A stretch of 64,000 nucleotides of DNA from Flavobacterium noncentrifugens (GCF_900100375.1 NZ_FNEZ01000006.1:62001-126000), one strand, 5' to 3'; counted from the first letter of the stretch, positions 27,678-37,607 are shown. The notes: generated by a model from the letters alone, not told the origin. Numbers and translations are program-made.

Positions 27678-28709
27678 TTATATCGATTTTTCTGTGTACA
27701 ATTCGACACCAATTCCGAAGTTTTCGCTGTAGCGGATTTTACCGAAATCAAACGACACGCCTTTGGCTATATCTTGTTTCAAAAGCAGCGCTCCGTCGGC
27801 ATCGATATAATCCAGAAGCGGGGCGATTTGTGCCAATGCTGAAATTCCGACAGTCGATTCGGTCATACAACCTGCCATGATTTTAAGGCCTTTGTCGCGT
27901 CCGTTTTCGATCATTCGCAAAGCCGAAGTGATGCCGCCACATTTGGTGAGTTTAATGTTGATGCCGTGGAATAATCCATCGCAGGAATTGACATCATCTT
28001 CGCGCTGGCAGCTTTCGTCTGCAATAATCGGCAAAACCGAATGTTCACAAACTTTTTTCATGCCTTCGAAATCATTTGCTTTTAAAGGCTGTTCAATGAA
28101 TTCGACATTTAGTTGTTTGAAGATTTTTGAATATTCAATCGTTTCATCTGCAGTCCAGGCGCAATTGGCATCGATCCTGAATACTGAATCGGTCGTTTTA
28201 CGGAGTAATTCTACAATTTGCAGGTCATTTTGCGTTCCGAGTTTGATCTTGTAAACAGGCCATGGTTTTTCGATGATCTTTTGCTGCATCATTTCGATCG
28301 AGTCTATCGCAATCGTATACGAAGTTAACGGCAGATTTTCATCGGCTGCAGCCCAAAAACTCCGGAGCGTTCTTTTGTGCCTGCGCGAGTAGAAATCCCA
28401 ATACGCTTCGTCGATCGCGCACAATGCAAAATAATCTTCCTGCAGATGTGGCGCAACAATTTGCCATAAATCTGATGGATGAATCATTTCTGAATTTTCG
28501 ATAATTGGTTTGACTTTGGAAATGCTTTCTGTCAATCTTTCCACTGTACTATGGTAATACGGATTGACGGTTGCTTCTCCATATCCGGAAATTTCCCCAT
28601 CGGAAATACAAACGACAACGGTTTTTTGAACATTAACCGTATAACGCGAAATCGTAAACGGATGCGCAAGCGGCAGGTCGTAAAATTGGAAAGTGAGTTT
28701 TAAAGCCAT
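27678..28709 (-). CDS. dipeptide epimerase (enolase superfamily)
   Basis: Probable L-Ala-D/L-Glu type dipeptide epimerase, which would help recycle murein peptides. From ATG 28709 the protein is 343 residues (MALKLTFQFYDLPLAHPF). The frame opens earlier at 28754, but those codons run through a terminator hairpin and are rejected. Enolase-superfamily signs: capping domain 1-120, KIKLGT with the catalytic Lys pair on strand 2, IDANCAWT and FIEQPL and IADESCQ supplying the metal ligands D, E and D, and NIKLTKCGGI with the second catalytic Lys. The start codon lies 5 bp after the asnB terminator stem, so expression may depend on read-through. Confidence 0.88.
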   Translation of the reverse strand: MALKLTFQFYDLPLAHPFTISRYTVNVQKTVVVCISDGEISGYGEATVNPYYHSTVERLTESISKVKPIIENSEMIHPSDLWQIVAPHLQEDYFALCAIDEAYWDFYSRRHKRTLRSFWAAADENLPLTSYTIAIDSIEMMQQKIIEKPWPVYKIKLGTQNDLQIVELLRKTTDSVFRIDANCAWTADETIEYSKIFKQLNVEFIEQPLKANDFEGMKKVCEHSVLPIIADESCQREDDVNSCDGLFHGINIKLTKCGGITSALRMIENGRDKGLKIMAGCMTESTVGISALAQIAPLLDYIDADGALLLKQDIAKGVSFDFGKIRYSENFGIGVELYTEKSI

Positions 28710-28741
28710 AAAAAAAGCGCCGGTAACAACTCCGGCGCTTA
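28710..28741 (-). terminator. terminator-like hairpin between asnB and the epimerase start codon
   Basis: AAGCGCCGG (28715-28723) pairs perfectly with CCGGCGCTT (28732-28740); the A run at 28710-28716 gives the U tract for minus-strand transcripts. The U tract ends at the epimerase ATG (28709-28707). Confidence 0.85.
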
Positions 28742-28778
28742 AAATTACAAACAATATTCAACAAACCTAATAAACTTT

Positions 28779-30395
28779 CTAAACTGTAGCGCCAGATTTG
28801 GCGATTTCAACATCTGCTTTGACGTGTGCTGCATTGGCACGTCCGCTTGGATCCTGGTTTTCCTGCCATTTCGGAATCCATTTGCGAACGGTTTGCGCTG
28901 CGCTCAATTGCGGATAATGCTTGTGGAAAATGTCGCGGTAGAAATATGCTTCTTTTGTCGTTGGCGTATTGTATGGAAATCTTTCTGCTGCGGCTTCCAG
29001 TTGCTCATCTGTGACATTTGACGAACAATATTCGATCAACGTATCAATCCAGTTGTAGCCTACGCCGTCGGAAAACTGCTCTTTCTGCCTCCACAACACT
29101 TCCTGTGGCAAATAAGGCTGATCGGGCGTATCGAACGCTTTTCTTAGAATGTATTTTTCTACGCCATTGTAAGTTTTTGGCTGTTTTTCTTCGGCTTTGA
29201 TCAGCATTGACACATCGAGGAAATCTTTATCCAGGAACGGAACGCGCGCTTCGAGTCCGTGAGCCATGGTTGATTTATCGGCACGAAGCAAATCCGCAGT
29301 AAACAATTTCTGAACCCTTTCGATGGTTTCTTTCTGGAAATCTTCAGTTGAAGGCGCATTTCTAAAATATAAATACCCGCCAAAGATTTCATCTGCACCT
29401 TCTCCTGATAGCACTACTTTGATCCCGAGGTCGGTGATCGCTTTTGACAGGAAATACATCGGTGTGCTTGCCCGTACGGAAGTCACGTCGTATGTTTCAA
29501 GATGCCATATTAATTTGTCAAGGATTTCGATGCCCTGCTCTATTGTAAAATGAATTTCGTGGTGGTCAGTTCCTAAGAATTCGGCTACTTTTCTTGCTGC
29601 TGCTGCATCCGGCGCATCTTTATCAAGACCGATTGAGAATGAATGGAGTTTTTTGCCTTTTTCGGCCAACAATCTTGCGGCGATTGAAGAAGTCAATGAA
29701 GAATCCAATCCGCCGGAAAGCAATACTCCGATTGGCACATCGCTCATTAATCTTTTGCGGGTTGCTTCGGTTAACGCTTCGCGGATTGCAGATAGATCCA
29801 ATGCTTTCGTTGCTTTGGTATAATCTTCATAAACCGGTTTGTAGTATTTTACGAAACCTGTTTTTTGTGTGTAAATGTGTCCCGGAGGAAAAGTGGAAAA
29901 TGTTTTGCATTGGTCGGCTATCGGTTTCATCTCAGACGAGAAGTAAATCCGGCCTCTTTCGTCCAATCCGTAATACAAAGGCTTTACGCCCATCGGGTCG
30001 CGGCCTGCAATAAAATCATCGCCATCAACGACTACGAAAGCAAAATCACCGTCTAATAAATGGCAGAAATCGTAACCGAATTCTTCGTATAAATGTACAA
30101 TGACTTCCGAATCTGATTTGGTGCGAAAAGTATGATCTTTTAAAATCCCGTCGCGCAATTCCTGGTGGTTGTAGATTTCACCATTATGAACCATATAAGC
30201 GGTTTTGGTTCCTTTGATCGGTTGTTTGCCCGAATGCAAATCGATGATCGATAAACGCTCGTGGCTTAAGATGTGCCCATTTTCTGTAACATGCAAATCG
30301 CTTTCATCCGGGCCGCGGTGCGACATCCTTTTTGAAAGCGTTTTTACTAATTCTTCATCTTTTCCTTTTCCGATAATGGCTAATATTCCGCACAT
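28779..30395 (-). CDS. asnB: asparagine synthetase B (glutamine-hydrolysing)
   Basis: Cytoplasmic enzyme making asparagine from aspartate, glutamine and ATP. The 538-residue protein starts MCGILAIIGKG, so Cys2 is the glutaminase nucleophile after Met removal. The N-terminal glutaminase domain has RMSHRGPDES, HERLSIIDL and MVHNGEIYNHQELR. The synthetase domain has the PP-loop VLLSGGLDSSLTSSI, SFSIGLDKDAPDA, and VLSGEGADEIFGGYLYF. Length fits the E. coli AsnB class. The ATG at 30395 must be the true start because Cys has to follow it. The gene is followed by the hairpin at 28710-28741. Confidence 0.96.
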   Translation of the reverse strand: MCGILAIIGKGKDEELVKTLSKRMSHRGPDESDLHVTENGHILSHERLSIIDLHSGKQPIKGTKTAYMVHNGEIYNHQELRDGILKDHTFRTKSDSEVIVHLYEEFGYDFCHLLDGDFAFVVVDGDDFIAGRDPMGVKPLYYGLDERGRIYFSSEMKPIADQCKTFSTFPPGHIYTQKTGFVKYYKPVYEDYTKATKALDLSAIREALTEATRKRLMSDVPIGVLLSGGLDSSLTSSIAARLLAEKGKKLHSFSIGLDKDAPDAAAARKVAEFLGTDHHEIHFTIEQGIEILDKLIWHLETYDVTSVRASTPMYFLSKAITDLGIKVVLSGEGADEIFGGYLYFRNAPSTEDFQKETIERVQKLFTADLLRADKSTMAHGLEARVPFLDKDFLDVSMLIKAEEKQPKTYNGVEKYILRKAFDTPDQPYLPQEVLWRQKEQFSDGVGYNWIDTLIEYCSSNVTDEQLEAAAERFPYNTPTTKEAYFYRDIFHKHYPQLSAAQTVRKWIPKWQENQDPSGRANAAHVKADVEIAKSGATV

Positions 30396-30583
30396 AATTG
30401 ATAACTTTTATACTTTGACTTAATTTTGTTTATTTTGATAAGGCAAAGATGTGTTTTTGATTACGATTAGAAAACTTATTTCAAATAATCAGTTAAATAT
30501 CCAAACAAAAAAGGAGAATTAGCAATAAATATGAAAGTATATTTTAGATAAATGAGCATTTAACTTACAAAATGCAACTGCTG

Positions 30584-31033
30584 CTATGCAATTTCTTCAA
30601 TTGCATATAGCGTTTTATTGATCTCAAATGAAAAACCAGTTTCATTTCCCATTAATTTCTCTCCAAGCGGAGACTGTGGTGACAGCGCGATAATAGAAAT
30701 TTCGCCAACGGTAATTTTTGGCAAAGCAGAACTCACATACAAATAAATGCCATTGGCTTTGACCAAGCTGCCCAGGCTGATTTTCCTGGCTTGCGCCAAC
30801 GGATCGATTTTATCCAAAATCGCTTTCTGATCCAAACATTCTTTTAGTTTTCGATTCAGCTTTTCCTGTTCGATGTGCATCATCGACAAAGCGGTTTCAT
30901 GCTTATCGCCTGCTGAACCTTTTGCGTCGTTTTTTGAATCTTCGGTCAAAGCCGAAATCATATCACGGAATACGTCAATCCGATCCTGAACAAGCTGAAG
31001 GTAATGGGAATGTATGTTTTGTTTGAAAGTCAT
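30584..31033 (-). CDS. GreA/GreB-like C-terminal domain protein
   Basis: A 149-residue cytoplasmic protein. Residues 1-90 are helical (YLQLVQDRIDVFRDMISALT, KHETALSMMHIEQEKLNRKL), like the coiled coil of Gre factors but without the acidic-tip residues I would expect in a true cleavage factor. Residues 95-149 resemble the Gre C-terminal FKBP-like fold (GSLVKANGIYLYVSSALPKI, IIALSPQSPLGEKLMGNETG). Related flavobacterial proteins are often mislabelled as 3-oxoacyl-ACP synthase. A role near RNA polymerase is inferred from fold only. It lies downstream of the outer-membrane barrel gene and is separated from it by a long hairpin. Confidence 0.65.
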   Translation of the reverse strand: MTFKQNIHSHYLQLVQDRIDVFRDMISALTEDSKNDAKGSAGDKHETALSMMHIEQEKLNRKLKECLDQKAILDKIDPLAQARKISLGSLVKANGIYLYVSSALPKITVGEISIIALSPQSPLGEKLMGNETGFSFEINKTLYAIEEIA

Positions 31034-31061
31034 GTGAAAGTAAGAAAGTTTTAAAGCAGCA

Positions 31062-31096
31062 AAGTTTCAAAGTTCAGCGAATCGACTTTGAAACTT
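31062..31096. other. perfect 12-bp stem hairpin between two genes
   Basis: AAGTTTCAAAGT (31062-31073) and ACTTTGAAACTT (31085-31096) are exact complements around an 11-base loop. There is no U tract on the minus side after the stem, so it is not a standard terminator; an mRNA processing or stability element is possible. Confidence 0.5.
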
Positions 31097-31107
31097 TGAA
31101 ACTTCTT

Positions 31108-32859
31108 CTAAAAATCAAATTTATAACTCGCTCCAAGCATTACCTGAAACGACTGTACCGGGTAATTGAGCCATTTTTCATACGCCTGGTTTGCAATGTT
31201 GTTCAAACGCAGCCAAGCGGTTAGCCTGTCGCTGTATTTAAATCCGACGTGTGCATTGGCATCGAAATAACTGTCCAAAGTAATGGTCTGAGGTGCGATT
31301 GCAAAACTTGATTGCAGCAGGTCTTTTCGTTCTCCGACAAAAAACAGATTTGCACCTGCGTACCATTTTGGCGTGATGTTTACGTCAATGTTGGCTCCAA
31401 ATTTAAGCTCAGGCAAATTATAAACATCATCAAGATTCTTTGCGTCATATTTATTGAAAGTTCCATTGATTCCGACAGAAATGTCTTTCGTAAAATCGGC
31501 TTTCACTTCACCGAAAAAGCTTAACGTCCTGACATTGTCATACACAACGCCGAAAGAATTTCCGTATTGATACGCTTCCTGGTCTAAGTTCAATTCATTT
31601 CTCGGATTATTTAAAAACATCGCTTTATTCCTTTCGGCGATCATCGAACCGCGTACGTTATAACTGATGTAATTCGACAGTTTTCCTTTCAAACCTGCAA
31701 ATCCGTCCAATTGCCTGTCTGTTGGCGCTATGCCGAGCGAAGGCGAAACATAAGGATTTTCGTTGGTGAAATCACGATAGGAATTTTGCTGTAATGTTCC
31801 GTCCGCGCCTAAATAAAACACCATTAAATCACCAACCACTTTTAACGAAGCCGTCGCATTCGGATAAATGTAAAATTTGTTTTTGCTGTTTTCAGAATCG
31901 ATGCTGTAAAATGCCGATGCGCCGATGTTGAACGACCAATCGTCTTTCTGCATGGCAAAACTCGGATGGATCCCGAAATTCGTAAATCCGTATTTTGTCG
32001 GCAATGCCGTAAAATAATTTTTCTTGAATTCGCCACCCAGATAATCGGCAATGATTTCTGTTTTGATCGAATTTTCGCCAACCGCAAATTCAAAAACCGG
32101 CTTGATGACAAAACGGTTTTCAGCCGAATCATACGCGTCCCAGAAACGGTTGTATTTCAATCCGACTTCATTGAACATGTTTTCATTGAATTTCAGTTTT
32201 CCCGAAACATATACGTTGTTGTAGGTTTGTACATCATCGAGTCCGCGTACAATCCCAACAAGCTGTTCGTTTGTCAAAATGTCTTTTCCATAATCAACCG
32301 GAAATCCGTAGTAGAAATATTTCTGGATCTGATAACCCAGATCGGCGTTCCAGGAAAAATCTTTCTGTTTGCTTCCGTAAGTCAAGTCGATGGAAGAATT
32401 CAGGAATTTGTCGTCAACGATCGCTTCCTTGATGCCGCCATTCGAAGACAAATGCTTTACAGAACCCGCGAAATAATCGTTGTCTCCAACGTCTTGCGTG
32501 ACATACAATTCACCGAATGCCGTTCCGTAATTTCCAAATCCGCCAGTAACATAATTCTTAAACAAACGCTCTTGTTTAGACTTGTCAACACCAGCCGCTT
32601 TTCCTTTAGAAGGCGTAAATGTAGATGCTACGGGAAATGAGAAAATGTTGTATTTGATAACTTCTTTCTTAGTGTTGTCTTCGTCGTCTAAAGCAGGCGT
32701 TTCCTTAATTTTGAAAGCGTCTGAAATCGTCGGCGTATAAGGCTTTACGACATTCACTACTTCGGTTCCGATGTTCTCGTCTTTTTTCTGGGCAACTGCT
32801 GATTGCAATCCTGCAAGTGCGAAAATGAAAGCGATTTTATATTGGATTTTGAATTTCAT
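31108..32859 (-). CDS. outer-membrane beta-barrel protein (TonB-receptor-like, no plug)
   Basis: A 583-residue exported protein. Residues 1-23 form a signal peptide (ending AGLQSAVAQ). A short periplasmic N-terminal stretch (VVNVVKPYTPTISDAFKIKE) is followed by about 480 residues of alternating strands with many aromatic ends (FGNYGTAFGELYVTQDVG, YISYNVRGSMIAERNK) and a terminal strand VMLGASYKFDF ending in Phe, typical of outer-membrane barrels. Such proteins are commonly annotated as TonB-dependent receptors, but no plug domain or TonB box is visible. It lies 52 bp downstream of the TPR gene on the same strand, so the two probably form an operon and may act as one envelope complex. The substrate is unknown. 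Confidence 0.8.
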   Translation of the reverse strand: MKFKIQYKIAFIFALAGLQSAVAQKKDENIGTEVVNVVKPYTPTISDAFKIKETPALDDEDNTKKEVIKYNIFSFPVASTFTPSKGKAAGVDKSKQERLFKNYVTGGFGNYGTAFGELYVTQDVGDNDYFAGSVKHLSSNGGIKEAIVDDKFLNSSIDLTYGSKQKDFSWNADLGYQIQKYFYYGFPVDYGKDILTNEQLVGIVRGLDDVQTYNNVYVSGKLKFNENMFNEVGLKYNRFWDAYDSAENRFVIKPVFEFAVGENSIKTEIIADYLGGEFKKNYFTALPTKYGFTNFGIHPSFAMQKDDWSFNIGASAFYSIDSENSKNKFYIYPNATASLKVVGDLMVFYLGADGTLQQNSYRDFTNENPYVSPSLGIAPTDRQLDGFAGLKGKLSNYISYNVRGSMIAERNKAMFLNNPRNELNLDQEAYQYGNSFGVVYDNVRTLSFFGEVKADFTKDISVGINGTFNKYDAKNLDDVYNLPELKFGANIDVNITPKWYAGANLFFVGERKDLLQSSFAIAPQTITLDSYFDANAHVGFKYSDRLTAWLRLNNIANQAYEKWLNYPVQSFQVMLGASYKFDF

Positions 32860-32911
32860 ATTTTTTGTTTTTTAATGAAGCACTTCGAGTTTCTCCGTGT
32901 GACAATAAAAT

Positions 32912-35900
32912 TTAGTTTTGGATGGATGAGTTGGTTTGTGATTCGGCTGCTTTGATCGTGTCGAGCTGTGTTTGTGCGTCTGTAACTACGTCAGGATAAG
33001 CCTTAAAATTTTTGAGGACGCTTTCCAGAATGTACGTTGCCTGGAAACTGTCTTTAAGTCCGTAGAAATTTTTTGCCATCACCACCAAACCTTTCGCCCC
33101 AAAATATTTGTAGCCCGAATAATCTTTCGTGAGTTTTTGAACCGCAGTATTCGAAGCTTCAAACTTAGAATCTTTGTTTTTGAAATACGCATCATAATAC
33201 AAAGCTTCTGCTGCGACTTCTCCTTTTGCAATCGTTAGCAATTTAGCATAAGCCGTACGCGCTTTAGCCTCATCATTCGAATTCATCGCAGAACGCGCTA
33301 CGATAATCTGCGCATCCGATTTGACTTTATCATCAGTTTTCGGATTCGCTAAAACCTTATCGGCGTAAATCACCGCATTTGGGTAATCTTTCTGCTCATA
33401 ATAAGTCTTCATCAAATTCGCTTGTGCAAAGGTCACGTTTTGCGGATAATCGGCTTCCGTTTCCAGACGTTTTAAAGTCGCAGTTGTTTTTGCTGCGTCG
33501 TCTTTTTTGAGGTAAATTGAAGCCAGTCGGGCTAATGATTGTTCGGTGAATTCATTGCGTTGCTTCGATGCTACAAATTCATAATTCGGAATGGACGCTG
33601 CTTCCTGTCCGTCAGCAAAATAAGACTGCGCCAGATAGAAATTCGCTTTAACCGAATGCAAACCGTTCGGGAATTGCGACACATAACTTTTTAAAGTCGT
33701 GATCGATTGCTTTACATTGTTTTGCATGTATTGTTTTTCGGCAGCTTCGTAAGTATCGTTATCCAAATCGGCATCGGAAACATTTACAAAATCCAAAGTG
33801 CGCACCCAGGCCGCATATTCATCGACTTTGCCGTTATCAACATAAATCAAACGCGCGGTAGAAACCGCTTCGATAGCTTCCGGGCTTTTCGGGAATTCGG
33901 CAGCGATCTTTTTAAATTTGGCCAAAGCCAATTGGTCGTTTTCAGCATTGTAATAAATCAAACCCTGGCGCAAAATCGCTTTTGAAGCATAGGAACCATT
34001 TTTATATTCACTGATCAATTGATCATACGTTTTGATAGCCTGGTCGTTTTTCTTCTCGGTCACATAAACATTTCCGAGTTCGAACAACGCATCATCGCGG
34101 TATTGCGATTTCGGAAACGCCACAATAAATTTGTTCAGATCTTCAATTTTCTTGTCGTTTCTCGCAACAAATCCGTAACTGATCGCTTTTTGGAACGCCG
34201 CATAATCTGAATCTACGCCGCGCATTTCGATCGCTTTGTTGTAAGCGTCCATCGCCGGCCAGTATTTCGCGGTTACAAACCGGCAATCGCCCAAACGCAA
34301 ATACGAATCATTCAGGCGGAATTTATCATCTTTTACCGCGTCGATCTGGCTTTGGAAATAATTCCCAGCTTGATCGTATTCTTTCAATTTGAAATACGTG
34401 TAAGCAATATTGTAGTTGCTATTTTTATTTTCAGGTGTCGTTTTGGATTCCGGAAACGCTGCAAATTGCTTAAAGCTGATCAAAGCGTCACTGAAATTCT
34501 CAGTCACATATTCGGTTTCTGCTTTCCAGAACGTTGCGCGTGCCGTAAATTTTGCGTCGCTTGGCTGTGCAATCGATTTTTTGAACATCGCCAACGCTTC
34601 AGGATAATTTCCGTCGGTATACAATTCCAAACCTCTGTAAAAAGTCACTTTTTGATAAGCAGATTTGTTCGCAAAAGATTTGTTTTTCTCTAATAGATCA
34701 AGCGCGCCTTTGTAGTTTTTGGAAGTAATGTAAGAATTGATCAGCAACGTTTCCACTTCGGTCTTGCTTGGAGAAGTTGGATATTTTTCTAAAAATCCGG
34801 CCAAAATATCGGGAACCGGCTGGTAAGAATTTCCTATTTCGTAGCTTAATTTGGCATAATTCAAACTCGCATCTTCCTGGATTTTCGCATCAAACTGCAT
34901 TTCAGAAGCATTTTTAAACGCATTCAATGCCTGTTGTTTCAAATCACTTTTGAGGTAACTTTCTCCTAAATGGTAATACGCATTTTGTGCGACGAAATCA
35001 TTTCCACCGATGATTTTATTGAATTGCGAAATGGCATTCGGGAAATCATTCTGCTTGTAATATGCATAACCCAACTGGTAAAAATCGGTGTTGTTCCACT
35101 TCCCTTTTTTGCCTTTGTATTCTTTTAAAAACGGAATTGCTTTTTCGTACTGCTGTAAATTAAAATAGCTTTCGCCAATGATTTTATTGAGTTCCGACTT
35201 TTCTAATGCGTTCGATTTTGGCATGGCCGCCAATCCGAGGTCAATCGCTTTCTGGAAATTCCCAAGCTTAAAATTCATGTCGGCCTGGAAATAAGACAAT
35301 TTCTCTTTGTATTTTTCCTCACCCGAAACTTCGTCGAAATACTTTGTCGCTTTTTTATAATCGTCGCCTTCATAAGCCATAAAACCGAGGTAATATTTGG
35401 CCTGTGAGCCGAATTCTTTCGAATTCAGCACTTTATTAAAATACGGAGTCGCTTCTTTTTTATTTCCGGCGTTGAAAAAACTGTAGCCTTTCTGGAAATT
35501 AAACCGGTCCTGGTCTTCATAACTCAGCGTGCTTTCGTCGACTTTGTCAAACCATTCAAGCGCCTGCGGATATTTTCCCTGATCGAAATAATAATGGGCG
35601 ACTTCAATAAATGCTTGGTTTTGCTTTGGGCTTGTTGGATAGTCACGTACGAAATTTTCCATTTTTTCATCGGCGTCAGGCTGATTTAGATGAATCGCAC
35701 AATTCGCACTATAATAAGCGCAATCGGCCTGAATGTCCCCGTTTTTGTTTTGTTCTTTGACTTTTTCAAAAATCAGTTGTGCCGATAAATACTGGTTGTT
35801 TTTGTACAACGAAACCGCGCGGTTGAAATCTTCGAATTCGTTGGTATAAATGGCAGATTTTTGTGCTGATACTGATGCCATTGCGAAAAATAATGACACA

Positions 35901-35926
35901 AAAAAGAGCTTTGAGAGTTTACGCAT
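32912..35926 (-). CDS. large periplasmic TPR protein
   Basis: A 1004-residue exported protein. Residues 1-21 are a signal peptide (RKLSKLFFVSLFFAMASVSAQ). The rest is a chain of tetratricopeptide repeats, clear from units such as AFIEVAHYYFDQGKYPQALE, AYYHLGESYLKSDLKQQALN, DDALFELGNVYVTEKKNDQA and KANFYLAQSYFADGQEAASI. Some repeats resemble those of YbgF/CpoB and BamD, which bind envelope complexes. It has no lipobox, so it should be soluble in the periplasm or held by a partner, for example the barrel encoded next. Specific function unknown. An exact -7 box lies about 20 bp before the start. Confidence 0.88.
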   Translation of the reverse strand: MRKLSKLFFVSLFFAMASVSAQKSAIYTNEFEDFNRAVSLYKNNQYLSAQLIFEKVKEQNKNGDIQADCAYYSANCAIHLNQPDADEKMENFVRDYPTSPKQNQAFIEVAHYYFDQGKYPQALEWFDKVDESTLSYEDQDRFNFQKGYSFFNAGNKKEATPYFNKVLNSKEFGSQAKYYLGFMAYEGDDYKKATKYFDEVSGEEKYKEKLSYFQADMNFKLGNFQKAIDLGLAAMPKSNALEKSELNKIIGESYFNLQQYEKAIPFLKEYKGKKGKWNNTDFYQLGYAYYKQNDFPNAISQFNKIIGGNDFVAQNAYYHLGESYLKSDLKQQALNAFKNASEMQFDAKIQEDASLNYAKLSYEIGNSYQPVPDILAGFLEKYPTSPSKTEVETLLINSYITSKNYKGALDLLEKNKSFANKSAYQKVTFYRGLELYTDGNYPEALAMFKKSIAQPSDAKFTARATFWKAETEYVTENFSDALISFKQFAAFPESKTTPENKNSNYNIAYTYFKLKEYDQAGNYFQSQIDAVKDDKFRLNDSYLRLGDCRFVTAKYWPAMDAYNKAIEMRGVDSDYAAFQKAISYGFVARNDKKIEDLNKFIVAFPKSQYRDDALFELGNVYVTEKKNDQAIKTYDQLISEYKNGSYASKAILRQGLIYYNAENDQLALAKFKKIAAEFPKSPEAIEAVSTARLIYVDNGKVDEYAAWVRTLDFVNVSDADLDNDTYEAAEKQYMQNNVKQSITTLKSYVSQFPNGLHSVKANFYLAQSYFADGQEAASIPNYEFVASKQRNEFTEQSLARLASIYLKKDDAAKTTATLKRLETEADYPQNVTFAQANLMKTYYEQKDYPNAVIYADKVLANPKTDDKVKSDAQIIVARSAMNSNDEAKARTAYAKLLTIAKGEVAAEALYYDAYFKNKDSKFEASNTAVQKLTKDYSGYKYFGAKGLVVMAKNFYGLKDSFQATYILESVLKNFKAYPDVVTDAQTQLDTIKAAESQTNSSIQN

Positions 35927-35945
35927 TTTGATTTTGTTTAATTTT

Positions 35946-35953
35946 CAAATGTA
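35946..35953 (-). promoter_or_regulatory. -7 element for the TPR/barrel operon
   Basis: TACATTTG on the minus strand, an exact TAnnTTTG, 20 bp before the TPR gene ATG. No TTG at standard distance is seen. Confidence 0.4.
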
Positions 35954-36095
35954 TTATTCTGTAAGCTATAACGACCTATTTCGCGGTTTTATTATGAACA
36001 TTTTTTTTAACAATCCCAATATTGATAATACTTTTCAAATTTATTTTGAATACCAGCGTGAACTTATTACTTTTACCCGATAAACAAAATTCATC

Positions 36096-36779
36096 ATGTC
36101 GCAACCGGTTTTATTTTTAAGGAACGTATCCATTTACCAGGAAAACAGAGTCATTTTATCAAATGTAAACCTTGAGGTAAATCACGGCGAGTTTATTTAC
36201 ATTATCGGAAAAACCGGAACCGGAAAAAGCAGTTTCATGAAAACGCTTTACGCGGATTTGCCGCTGACTGAAGGGCAAGCGAGCATCGTTGATTTTGACC
36301 TGGCGAATTTAAAAGAAAGCAACATTCCGTATCTCAGAAGAAAAATCGGGATCATTTTCCAGGATTTTAAACTGCTTCCCGACCGAAGCGTTAAAGAAAA
36401 CATGCTGTTCGTCTTGCGCGCCACCGGATGGAAAGACATGAATGAAATGCAGGTGAAAATCGATGAAGTCTTAGATAAAGTTGATTTGAAATCGTTTGCC
36501 AATAAAATGCCGCACCAACTTTCAGGCGGCGAACAGCAACGCGTCGCAATTGCGCGTGCTTTGCTTAATGACCCTGAATTGATCCTTGCCGATGAACCAA
36601 CAGGAAACCTTGATCCGCAAACCAGCGTTGAAGTTTTAGGCGTTCTGAGAAAGATCAATGCGAATGGAAAAACGGTGATTATGGCGACACACGATTATGC
36701 ATTGTTGATGAAATTCCCATCCAAGACATTGAAATGCGAAGACAATAAGATCTTTGAAGTTGTCCAGAGAACTGTTTAA
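36096..36779 (+). CDS. ftsE: cell division ABC transporter ATPase FtsE
   Basis: Cytoplasmic ATPase that, with the membrane protein FtsX, couples the divisome to cell-wall hydrolase activation. The 227-residue protein has Walker [10 protein letters not shown] at 38-46, Q-loop [12 protein letters not shown] from 88, signature LSGGEQQR at 142-149, Walker B ELILADEP at 161-168 followed by TGNLDP, and the switch His in MATHDYAL. Length and the FQDFKLL stretch fit FtsE rather than a LolD-type ATPase. No ftsX lies next to it in this window, which is often so in Bacteroidota. It converges on the oxygenase gene with 3 bp between stops and no hairpin between them. Confidence 0.88.
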   Translation: MSQPVLFLRNVSIYQENRVILSNVNLEVNHGEFIYIIGKTGTGKSSFMKTLYADLPLTEGQASIVDFDLANLKESNIPYLRRKIGIIFQDFKLLPDRSVKENMLFVLRATGWKDMNEMQVKIDEVLDKVDLKSFANKMPHQLSGGEQQRVAIARALLNDPELILADEPTGNLDPQTSVEVLGVLRKINANGKTVIMATHDYALLMKFPSKTLKCEDNKIFEVVQRTV

Positions 36780-36782
36780 ACC

Positions 36783-37607
36783 TTATATTTTCCTTTTGTA
36801 GACATGTGGATTTTCTTTGATTCCTTTTGAGAAAACCTTTCTGATATTCATCCGTATCCAGGCATCAACCTGCAGGATCATATCTGAAAATTTGTTTTCG
36901 GGCCTGCCGCGAAATGAAGTCACATGAAACGAATCGTCTTTCAATAACGGATTTTCTGAGAAATAATAATTCGACACACAACGCCTGAAACCGTCAAATG
37001 CCAGCGGTGAAACCGAATGCAGCGAATTGTTATGCGTCGCCATAACAACCAGCCTGTTGAATTTACTTGTAATAGTAAGTTGTTTTTCTTCCAGTCCGTT
37101 AGGCCAGAGTTCGAGGTTTCCGCCGTTTTCTTCTTTCCAATCTGGCGTGACATAATACAGCAAATTGAGTACGCGCCAGTATTTGCGGTCTTTGTCATGA
37201 GAATTGTCGAGATGCGGATTTAAGTAATGCCCGTTTGCCATCATCGAGATTCCGCCTGCATATAAATTTTCATCTGGAACAACACTCGTTATTTTGCAGA
37301 TTTCCGATACGATATCGACTACATTTGGCTCCTGAAAAGCATAAATGATTTCTTCAAGTAATGGATTGTAAAGATCCATCTGTACAGCGATATACTTTCG
37401 CTCGCGAATGGTATTTTTAAGAATCATCGCATCAGGTTGCGGGAAAGCGTTGTAAATCTGCAAAGCGATAGCTGTCGGCAGCAAATCATCGAGAAAAAAA
37501 TAACCAATCTCAGGTTCGCTTTGATGGTATTGACGCACCAGTTTTTCTTTATTTCCTGCAATTGAGGCAACGATCAAACCCGATAAGTTTTTCCTGTTCA
37601 ATTCCAT
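36783..37607 (-). CDS. 2-oxoglutarate/Fe(II)-dependent oxygenase family protein
   Basis: A 274-residue cytoplasmic protein with the facial triad of 2OG-Fe(II) dioxygenases: HLD with H132 and D134, a distal His at 197 (NSLHSVSPL), and R208/R209 (GFRRCVSNYYFS) for the 2-oxoglutarate carboxylate. The double-stranded beta-helix core covers about 115-225; YYVTPDWKEENGGNLELW is typical of the prolyl-hydroxylase-like group. It overlaps the start side of the glycosyltransferase gene by 10 bp (37598-37607), so both are likely one transcript and it may modify a surface sugar or protein. Target unknown. Confidence 0.8.
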   Translation of the reverse strand: MELNRKNLSGLIVASIAGNKEKLVRQYHQSEPEIGYFFLDDLLPTAIALQIYNAFPQPDAMILKNTIRERKYIAVQMDLYNPLLEEIIYAFQEPNVVDIVSEICKITSVVPDENLYAGGISMMANGHYLNPHLDNSHDKDRKYWRVLNLLYYVTPDWKEENGGNLELWPNGLEEKQLTITSKFNRLVVMATHNNSLHSVSPLAFDGFRRCVSNYYFSENPLLKDDSFHVTSFRGRPENKFSDMILQVDAWIRMNIRKVFSKGIKENPHVYKRKI

